A stretch of 58,405 nt of DNA. Origin: Clarireedia homoeocarpa (lineage: Eukaryota; Ascomycota; Leotiomycetes; Helotiales; Rutstroemiaceae). The notes under the pieces were generated by a model that was not told where the DNA came from, searched no databases, and saw only the letters and a list, made by a program, of their open reading frames with translations. The stretch lies in contig LNKV01000107.1 of assembly GCA_001465935.1 (NCBI GenBank), forward strand, positions 46,788 to 105,192, written 5' to 3'. Position 1 is the stretch's first letter; every line of letters begins with the position of its first letter. Shown here piece after piece: positions 50,001 to 58,405 of this stretch. Both the position numbers and the translations under genes were made by a program.

Positions 50001-52241
50001 TAAGAAGTCGAAAAGATCTTATATAACTTTATAAAATAATTGTAGTAATTACTAATCTTTTAAATAATAGTTAATAACTTACTTAGTATATACTTTTATA
50101 TAATACTTATAATTAACTTTTAAAATCCTTTTAATTTTTATATTTTTTATTTTATTTATTAAATATTTAAAAGTTTTTTATTTAAGATATTTAGTTTTAT
50201 TATATTATATTTATATAATATCTTCTTTATTAAATAAAAGATCGTATAATTATTTAAAAGACTTATTAATTTTATAATAAATAACTAAATATATTATTAT
50301 AACTTTATTTATAAGAATATTATTTAGATTAGTTAGATAATAAAAAACAATTTTTTTAAATTCTAAAAAAACTAAGTTATACTTTTATATAAATAATATA
50401 ATAATTATATTTTTCTTATATATATTATATTTTAATATATAATCGAGATTATAAAATTATAAATTAGCTTTTACTAATTAAGATTTAAAGATTATATTAA
50501 TATAAAAACTAAGAATAAAAATAATATTTATTAAGATAAAATCCTTTATATTAAATCTTTTAAAATTATTAAAAACTTTCTTAATAATATAAATATCTTA
50601 TCTGATAATCGATAGTAATAATATATTAACTTCGATAATATTATTATTATTAGAACAAGTAATCTTTCTATTATTAAATAAAGAGATATTATTGATTAAA
50701 TATATTATACTATAATTATTTAGAAAAGTAGAGTTTACTAAATAGTATTTATTAATAATAACTAGTATAAAATATATATTAGAATTATTAATATCTATTA
50801 GAGAAAAGTTGATAATTATTATTATAACTTTTTTAGAAAAAGATAATAAAGAGATAGTTAAATTAGTTATTAGTTATAATAGTCTTTTTTTAGTTATTAT
50901 CTTTTTTAAATTATTTTATTAAAATAATTTAAACTTCTTTTTAATTTATTTAATTTTAGTATTATTAAATCTTTCTTTAATTAATTTATTTTTTAATACT
51001 TCTTTTAATTAATTATAATCTTCTAATTTCTATATATATCTATTTTTTAAATTAGAGAATTAACTTTTTAAATAATATAAATAATTCTTATTTTCTTTTT
51101 TAATTAGTTTATTTTTATTTTTTTAAAACTTAGACTTAAGTTTATCTTTCTTATTTAAAATAATCTTTAATCTTATAATATCTCTTATAAGAATTATTAT
51201 TATAAAAATATTTTTTTCTTTAAGTTTATAAGATTTATTAGTTAATTAAATAACAAGAATAATATTTACTTAGTTTAGAGTTAAGATAAATAGATTTAGT
51301 TATTAATTTATAATAATATATCTTAGTTCTTTATTTATTTAAATTAGTTTAATCTTAATCTTTACTATTTCTAAAAAGGTAATTATAATAATTATCTTTT
51401 TTATCTTATTTAATTAATATATATAAGTTTTATTATAAATTATATTCTATTTCTTATACTAATTACTTAAAGATATTTAATTATATTATACTTAGTTAAG
51501 TATATTAATATATTCTTTTTAAATATTAATTAGAATTATTGATTTATAGAATATAAAATAAATTTTAAAAGAATAGATAATATTATATAAAGTAATATTA
51601 CTAAAGTTAATATTATATAAATTATAATTAATAAGGAAATTAGTATTTATAATTATAATAATCTATATATAAATATCTTTAAAGACTTTATAATAAATAT
51701 TATATTTAACTTTTTTATTTTAAAATTATTTCTATAAAGTTATAAAATCCTCGTGAATATCTTAAATCGATAAATATTTTAACTTTAAATAATCTTTTAT
51801 ATTTATATTCTTTTTATTAGTTTTATCTATTTTAATATTATAATTAATAAGTAACTAAATATATAATTCGTTTTTCAATTAATATATAAAAGGTAGTTTT
51901 AGTAAAAACTAAATAAACTAATCTTTATTAATCGAATTATTAAACTAGATATTAATTAGTAATTTAATTAATTCTTTATAAATATCGAGATTAACTAAAT
52001 ATTATATTTCTTTAACTTAGTATTATTATCTAAACTCTAAGAACTATATTATTTATTATTATTAAATAAATAGTCTAATATTATTAATTATTCTAAGTTA
52101 AAATATAATAATTACTAAAATTAAAAGAATAAGAAAAGATAATTAATAAATATAAGAAAGTATTTAAAAAGATAGTTTTTTAAATAAATTAATAAATAGT
52201 TTTTTTATATAATAAAGTAAATATTAGATTAAGTTTATAAT

Positions 52242-52601
52242 TATCACGATTTAATTAATAGTTAAATATATAATAGTAATAAAGATATAATTAATTATCC
52301 CCTTTTTTCTTAAGATTCTTAGTCTTATTTATAAAAATTAATAAAAGTTTTAAATTAAAAAAAGTAGTTTTATCTAATTCTATAATTTATAAAAAAAATA
52401 TAAATAAGAGTTATAATATATTAATAAAGGTTTTAAGTAATATATTAAGATTATTAATTTTTAGTAATATTATAATATAGATTATAAACTTTAACTTTAT
52501 AATTTTAAAGATTAGTTTATAAAAACTAATTATATATATATTTAATTAAATAATCAATTCCACTTTATAATTATATATATTATATAGATCTTTTTATAAT
52601 A
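52242..52601 (-). repeat. LTR of element E (5' LTR in element sense)
   Basis: Partner of 43077-43440, more heavily converted to A/T. It starts TATCACGATTTAATTAATAG and ends GATCTTTTTATAATA. Confidence 0.85.
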
Positions 52602-52832
52602 AATATAATAAAGGAAATAAAGAAAGAGAATAATATTTTAATTAAAGTTTAAATTAAAGTTATAGTTTATATAAAATAATTAGAAGTAAATTAAATAAAA
52701 GATAATATCTAAATAAAAACTTTTTTTTAAATAGTTTAAAAGATATAAGATATTTAAATTTAATTAAATTAATAAATAGAAACTATATAATAATATTATA
52801 TAAATTAGTAAAAAATAATATTTTCTATTAAA

Positions 52833-52833
52833 N
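52833..52833. other. Single-N assembly join flanked by 94-bp direct repeats
   Basis: 52739-52832 and 52834-52927 are equal-length direct repeats meeting at the N, with only transition differences (for example AATAGAAAC against AACGGAAAC). Confidence 0.9.
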
Positions 52834-54079
52834 AGAGATATAAGATATTTAGATTTAATTAAACTAATAAACGGAAACTATATAATAATATTATATAAAC
52901 TAGTAAAAAATAATATCTTTTATTAAACTAAGATTCTTATTAACTTTAGAGTAAATAGTTTTATACTAATTAATATTTCTTTCTTTTAACGACTTTATTA
53001 TAATCTCAAGTTTATAATTAAATACTTGAAGATATTTTTATAGATTAAAAGATATAATAGTTAAAGTAGACTTCTAATTATTTATTATATTTTAATAAAC
53101 TTTATAATCGATAATTATATTTAATTATTTATTTTCTTTCTAATTATTTATTTAAATATATATATAATAATATTAGAATATAAATAACTTATTAAGAATT
53201 AAGTATTAGTTAACTATATTTAAAGATATTTTATTTAGTTTAAAAAGTTATTTATAAACTAAATATATATAAAATCTTATAATATTAAAGTTTGTTTATA
53301 TAAACTCGAAGTAATAAATAAGGCCTATTAAACTAATATAATATATCGAGATTGAAAATTTAACTAAAATAATTTAGACTAAAAAATTTATCGGAAATAG
53401 CTATTTTTTATTAATATAGTTATTATTAAAATATAATATATAAACGGAAAAATATTAAAAATACTTATTATATATTTATTACTTTATATTAAAGTAACTC
53501 TACTTAATATCTTAAATAAATATCTAGATTTCTTTATTAAAAACAAAGTTATCTTAATTAAAAATAGTTTATTTTATAAAGTTTAAGTTAAATATTTTAT
53601 TATTTATATAGAAAAAGAGTTAAAACTAATTAAATTTATAACTTCTATATTTAATATTAAATTTAAAAGACTTCTAAAATCTCTCTAGATCTCTTTTTTA
53701 TAATATAAATTAAGTATTATAGAGATATATATAATCTCTATTATAGTAATAAACTATATTTATAAAAGAGATAATAATAATAAACTTTTTATAATTACTT
53801 TGTAAAAGGTCGAGAGTCTAATTAACTAATAAAAAGAATAGTAAATATTTAAATAAAACTTAGCTACTTTAATTATATAGTTGTTAACCTCGATCGACTA
53901 TTTTACTATTATATATTTTTTTATAAATATTAATACTAAACTATTTATACTAGCTAAATATATAATATATATATATATATTCTCGAAGTCTAAATCTAAC
54001 TTTTTTTATCTTATTACTTATATAATTATAAGATCTAATTAGAAGATAATAAAGAAAAAGCTTTTAAATATAATCCTTT

Positions 54080-55340
54080 TTATAAGATATCGCTAGAGAA
54101 GCTAGAAGTAATTAAAGAATATATTATAAATAACTTGTTTAAGAACTTTATTAAATTAAACTAGATACTTTATATAACTTCTATCTTATTTATAAAAAAG
54201 TCTAATAGCTCTTTTTATTTATATATTAACTTTCGAGCTTTAAATACTCTTATTTATAAAGATAGATATTTACTTCTATTTATTAATAAGATTTTAACTA
54301 AGCTTTTAAAAATAAAAATCTTTATTAAACTAGATATCTATTAAGTATTTTATTGTATTTATATAAATCTAGTCTTTAAAGAGTATATTATATTTCGGAT
54401 TTAATATAGTATATATAAGTATAAAGTTATATTATTTAGACTAACTAATAATCTAGTTATTTATTAATATTATATAAATAATATTCTATTTAATTTTCTT
54501 AATATTTTTTATACTATCTATTTTAATAATATCTTAATTTACTTAGAAAATAAACTCGATTATATAATCTATATTATCTAAGTATTTTAGTAACTTGAGA
54601 ATACTAATTTATAAATTAACTTTAAGAAATATAAGTTCGATATTAAATATATAAAGTACTTTAGCTTTATTATTTTAATTAATAATATCGAAGTTGATCT
54701 TGAAAAAGTTACTATTATCTAAGAATAGGTATACCCGACTATATTTAAAAGTATTTAATTATTCCTAAGTTTTTATAACTTTTATCAACGATTTATTTAT
54801 AATTTTAATATAATTATAAAGTTTTTTATTAATTTAATAAAAGTTATAACTCGCTTTAATTTCAATATTAGTTATTAGTAGTTATTTAATATACTTAAAT
54901 AAATATTGACTTTTACTCTATTTCTATAATATTATAATTATAACTTTTTTTATATATTTGAAACTAATATATCGAATAGAGTTATAATAAATATACTATT
55001 TTAGAAATATAGTAATAATTAGTTTTTAATTATATACTTCTTAAAAATAATATAATTAGTTAAACTTAATTATAAAGTTTATAATAAAGAAATATTTACG
55101 ATTATAAAGTTATTTTTATATTAGTATACTAAGTTAATAAGTACTTTATACTAGATCCGAGTTTATACTAATTATAAAGCTTTGAAATACTTTATAATAA
55201 TTAAAATATTTAATATTTAATAAACTTGATAAACTGAACTTCTAGTTAATTATTATTTCTTTATTATATATCGTTCTAATAAAGATAATTTTATAATAAA
55301 TACTCTTACTTAGAAAGAGAATAAATTAGATTTCTAAAAT
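54080..55340 (+). pseudogene. Reverse transcriptase / RNase H relic of Gypsy F
   Basis: From about 54080 the frame shows the finger region (KLEVIKEYIINNLF), then FIKKSNSS, INFRALNTLIYKDRYLL and IKLDIYQVF, matching the conserved blocks of Gypsy reverse transcriptases. The catalytic YxDD motif reads YFNN at 54519-54530: both Asp codons changed from GAY to AAY by G-to-A mutation. The RNase H part follows at about 54950-55340. Several stop codons interrupt it. It is dead. Confidence 0.8.
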
Positions 55341-55619
55341 AAATCTAAAAAAAAATATTGTATCTAGTAATTATTTAAAAATAAAAAATTAGATCCTCGA
55401 ATTTTAGCTTTTTATATATATAATTATTTTAACGAATCTGCTTTTAAAATAAATACTCTTATAAATTCTATAAATTTTATTAATCTAGTTATTTATATTT
55501 TATAAGCGAACTATAATTATAATTCTTTGTAAACTTTATAAATTATATTAAATTAAAGAAAATTCAAGTTTGAGCTCGAGTCTAAGTTCGAAGTTAAAAA
55601 AGGTTTATTATTTTATAAA

Positions 55620-57060
55620 AACTATTTTATTATTTCTAATATTAAAAATTTAAAGACTCTTCTTATTCGTAAGATATATAATTTTATTATAATAGTTTAT
55701 TTAAGTATTCGGAAGATATACTTACTTCTTAAAAAGTATTATTACTAATATTCTATAAAGAATAATATTATTATATATATTTATAATTATTATATATATT
55801 ATTATAACTTAGTTCTAAAAGATAAAATACTTAAACTACTCTATTTATTATTAGTTTCAACTTATATATAAGAATATATTATAATAGATTATTATAATTT
55901 TAATAAGGATAAATATAAATATAATAATATATTTATTATTATTGATTAACTAAGTAAGTAAGTTATTATAATCTTATATTATAAAACTATTATTATAAGA
56001 AACTAGATTAAACTTTATATCTTATATATTTACTAATATTATAGTCTACTTATAATAATACTATTTAATTAAAATTTTCAGTTTATATTCTTATTCTAGA
56101 CTAAGTTTAATAATATCTTTAAAACTAAAATTAAACTTTTTATTACTAACTATCTTTAAATTAATAAATAGATAGAAGTTTATAATTAGTATTTATAAAA
56201 GTAACTAAAACTCTTTATTAATTATTATCAAGATAACTAATCTAAATTCTTATTGATAATAGACTATATATAATTAACTTTATTATATTCTTCTTTTAAT
56301 AACTTACCTCTCTTTAAAGTACTTTATAAATATACTTTTAAAACTATATAAGATTAGAAGCTAATTAAATATCTTTTAATCGATAATCTTAATATCTAAA
56401 ATACTTATACTTATACTTATTATAATTATAAAACTTTAGAATATATCTACTTTACTATTATAACTACTTAAAAGTAAATAGCTAAGTAAGTAAATAAATA
56501 TTACTAGCTAGTAGACTTCTAAGTTAGTAATTATATCTAATTAGATATATAATATCTACTAATATAGTAATTATCTAAAAAACTAGATTATTTTACTAAT
56601 AAATATTTTAAAGTCTTAGAATATATTAATTACTTTTATTATCTAGATCTATTTAATATTATATAAATCTATAATATATTTCTAATTAATAAGTTAAAGA
56701 AAGTAGTTAATAATTTATTATTAGACTAGAATAATAAACTATCTTTATTAATTAATATTATAAAAATAGATAAATATAAAGTAGAGTAAATACTAACTTA
56801 CTATTTAAAATAAAAGTTATTAAAGTATTATATTTAATAAAGAGATTATAATATTAACTTAATTTAATACTAAATATCGGATCTTAAGATATCTTTAATA
56901 TTATTTTGAGACTTCTATTAAATTAACTCGAAAGTATTTAGCCTTTTAATATTTCTCTTTAAATAGCTTCGATTATAAGAATCTAAAGAAGATAACTATA
57001 ATTATACTAAAGAAGACTATTTAATAATTATAGTAAATAAGAAACGATTTTTAAATTTTA
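55620..57060 (+). pseudogene. Integrase / chromodomain-like relic of Gypsy F
   Basis: After RNase H the frame shows a degraded integrase. The first acidic core region is still readable as IFIIIDQLSKQ (about 55935-55965), and the NQNFQFI-like second block and the QINRQIEVYNQYLQ block follow. Near 56830-56960 a tract recalls the chromodomain tail of chromoviruses (WxxYxxxxxxW-type spacing, with Trp codons lost). Stops occur throughout. Confidence 0.7.
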
Positions 57061-57251
57061 TAATATCTAAAGTATAATATTACTAAACTAAGAAACTATT
57101 ATTATTATTCTTATAATTATATTTATTTATTATAGATTATTTAGATTATTTATATTTATTAAAAAGAAATCTTAAAGATATATAATTCAGATAATAATTA
57201 ATAAAGTAATTAAAATATTTTAGAGCGAGTTTTTTTAGAAAAAAGAGGTAA

Positions 57252-57622
57252 TATAATAATTCTAATTAAATTATCACGATATTATATAAGGATATAACCT
57301 CTTTAAGAATAAGTTAGATATTAAATATATATTAGTATATATTAGTATATATATAATATAATATATAATCACTTTCTATATATAAGTCTTCGGACCTTTA
57401 TAATCCTCTTAGCTTTATAATTATTAATTCTAAGATTATTTAGTATCTTTATTAATAGTTTTATTATAAATATAATAATATATCTATAAAATAGATTCGA
57501 GTATATCTTAGAATTATCAACTAAAGAACTAATTATAAGTTAGAAGAGATAGACTCTTATATAGACTAATATATTATATATCTATACTAACTTATATATA
57601 TAATTTAACCGGAATCGTTATA
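57252..57622. repeat. LTR-like segment after Gypsy F, possibly two fused LTR parts
   Basis: The left end TATAATAATTCTAATTAAAT and the reverse complement of the right end, TATAACGATTCCGGTTAAAT, match over about 22 bp apart from transitions. Inside are two TATA-type boxes facing opposite ways (CTATATATAAGTC on plus; CTATATAAGAGTC on minus). The left half matches the LTR fragment at 4453. Either this is one LTR with long inverted ends, or two related LTRs joined tail to tail. Confidence 0.6.
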
Positions 57623-58108
57623 CTACCCCTCTTTTTAAAGAAGCTCGCCCTCGAGCGATTTTAAAAGAATAACTTAAAGTTTATAAAAAAGTAAATAAAA
57701 ACTATTTAATCCTCTTCTACTACTTCGAGTATATTAATATCTATCGGATCTCTAAAGGGATTAGCTACAAAGAGCTAATAGAAGGGACTAGAATAATAAT
57801 ATAGTATAATTGATATTTGTATAATTATAAGAAAGTATAGTATAAAAAAAGAGGTAATAGAAGTAAAGTTAACTAAATACTAAATATATATAATAAAGTT
57901 GTTAAGCTCTATCGGTTCCGGGCCTCTGTCGATTAAACGTGTTTGAATAGTTTTAGATAGCCCTTTGCAGAAGCTCTCGATTAAAATATTATCAGGATAA
58001 TAGTATACTCGAGTTTTACTAACTAGGTATTCAAACTTGACAATATAGATACTCAGAGAGTTAGTTCCTTAAATAAGTCTATTAAGTCGATCCTTTACTT
58101 TACAGATC
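57623..58108 (-). mobile_element. 3' end of a further Gypsy-like element, little RIP-mutated
   Basis: Read on the minus strand, the sequence up to 57623 ends GGGCGAGCTTC, then TTTAAAAAGAGGGGTAG, directly before the LTR-like segment. This is the same polypurine-tract context as at 57225-57250 for element F, but inverted. Composition rises toward the right, with patches such as GGTTCCGGGCCTCTGTCG at about 57914. No open protein frame is readable. Confidence 0.5.
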
Positions 58109-58405
58109 TGTCACGGAAAGATCTATGTGGTACGTATGATCATAAAGTAGAACTGATCACCTGATCGAGTATATACACAGTCAGCTCTTACAAACTGATC
58201 TTTAAAGCTGTGGAGCCGAGGCTCACGATCTGTATCGTGATATTACTAAAGATCGGTGATCTTAGTACACTACTCAGGACCCTTATTAATATATTACGAC
58301 CCTTATCTATATTTCCTTTACAAATTGTAGAATCAGATAGAACTACTCTCCTCAACTTGAGATTCTCACTGATCTTTATAAATAAGACTGAGAATCTCAA
58401 GAAGA
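58109..58405 (+). repeat. Little-mutated LTR of the element E/D family (cut by window end)
   Basis: Starts TGTCACGGAAAGATC and aligns base for base with the reverse complement of element E's LTRs. The RIP-mutated E copy reads TATTATAAAAAGATC at the same place, so five changes in 15 bases are all G-to-A or C-to-T. The same holds along the segment. It is in plus orientation like element D. The 70-codon minus-strand frame here is not a gene. The element it belongs to continues beyond the window. Confidence 0.85.

Larger units (their letters stand above)
43077..52601 (-). mobile_element. Copia-like LTR retrotransposon E, inserted next to element C
   Basis: Direct repeats at 43077-43440 (364 bp) and 52242-52601 (360 bp) bound a 9.5-kb unit. 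The LTR termini, read on the minus strand, correspond to TGTCACGG...CGTGACA, as shown by the little-mutated copy at 58109. Gag remains lie on the minus strand near 51240-51100. From about 50600 a relic of the protease/pre-integrase region of a copia polyprotein can be followed on the minus strand. The interior is shared, in inverted orientation, with element D. A single N at 47028 with repeated flanks makes the exact interior uncertain. No clean target-site duplication is seen. Confidence 0.75.
52834..57251 (+). mobile_element. Chromodomain-type Gypsy element F (5' end missing)
   Basis: The plus strand carries the order protease region, reverse transcriptase, RNase H, integrase and a C-terminal chromodomain-like stretch, which is the order of Tf1/MAGGY-type chromoviruses. 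A purine-rich tract, AGAAAAAAGAGGTAA, at 57236-57250 directly precedes the LTR at 57252 and fits a polypurine tract. No 5' LTR is found: the sequence to the left is element E and a single-N join. All domains contain stops and lost catalytic residues. Confidence 0.8.
40441..57622. repeat. Right AT-rich, RIP-degraded transposon block
   Basis: The same RIP signature as the left block but slightly less extreme, so protein relics can be followed. No frame of 60 codons or more is open. It contains copia-like elements C and E and Gypsy element F, plus two single-N joins. Confidence 0.92.

Noticed and set aside
58188..58400. 70-codon minus-strand open frame
   Set aside because: It lies entirely inside a recognised LTR and is open only because this copy escaped RIP.

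Overview
The window looks like a piece of the nuclear genome of a filamentous ascomycete (Pezizomycotina; a Leotiomycete-like, TE-rich genome is my guess, not proven). Evidence: short introns (53-137 nt) with GT...AG ends and CTNAC-type branch sites, protein families known to me only from filamentous ascomycetes, and huge AT-rich blocks with the footprint of repeat-induced point mutation (RIP): only C-to-T and G-to-A differences between repeat copies, almost no CpA/TpG left, and no long open frame.

Layout. 1-26820 is an extremely AT-rich block (only 3 G/C in the first 120 bases) made of dead, nested retrotransposons. A Ty1/copia-type element (D, + strand, about 5505-26820) was split by a Gypsy element (7004-21084, - strand, two 358-bp LTRs), which was itself split inside its reverse transcriptase by a related Gypsy element (about 10456-17450, - strand, LTRs of about 590 bp). 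26821-40440 is a gene island of normal composition. 40441-57622 is a second RIP block: a copia-like element C (+), a copia-like element E (-, 43077-52601, LTRs at both ends), and a chromodomain-type Gypsy element F (+) with readable relics of reverse transcriptase, RNase H and integrase. 57623-58405 is much less mutated; 58109-58405 is a nearly unmutated LTR of the same family as element E.

Gene island. (i) 27804-28295 (+): a spliced, small, cysteine-rich secreted protein, an effector candidate, about 1 kb from the AT-rich border. (ii) 30658-32066 (+): a two-exon type II membrane glycosyltransferase-like protein. (iii) 32816-32314 (-): a probable two-exon small protein built of 20-residue repeats. 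(iv) 36556-33201 (-): a three-exon, 1081-residue protein with disordered N-terminus, helical repeats, a polyproline region and an EKER repeat. (v) 37256-38680 (+): a single-exon 474-residue protein of unknown function, divergent from (iv) with a 699-bp shared promoter region. The rest holds hairpin repeats, a duplicated segment at an assembly join, and a possible cytochrome P450 relic. The genes do not form a recognisable pathway. The most notable points are the effector candidate at the edge of a RIP block, the element-in-element-in-element nest, the unmutated LTR that serves as a built-in reference for RIP, and single-N joins flanked by equal direct repeats that look like assembly artefacts.
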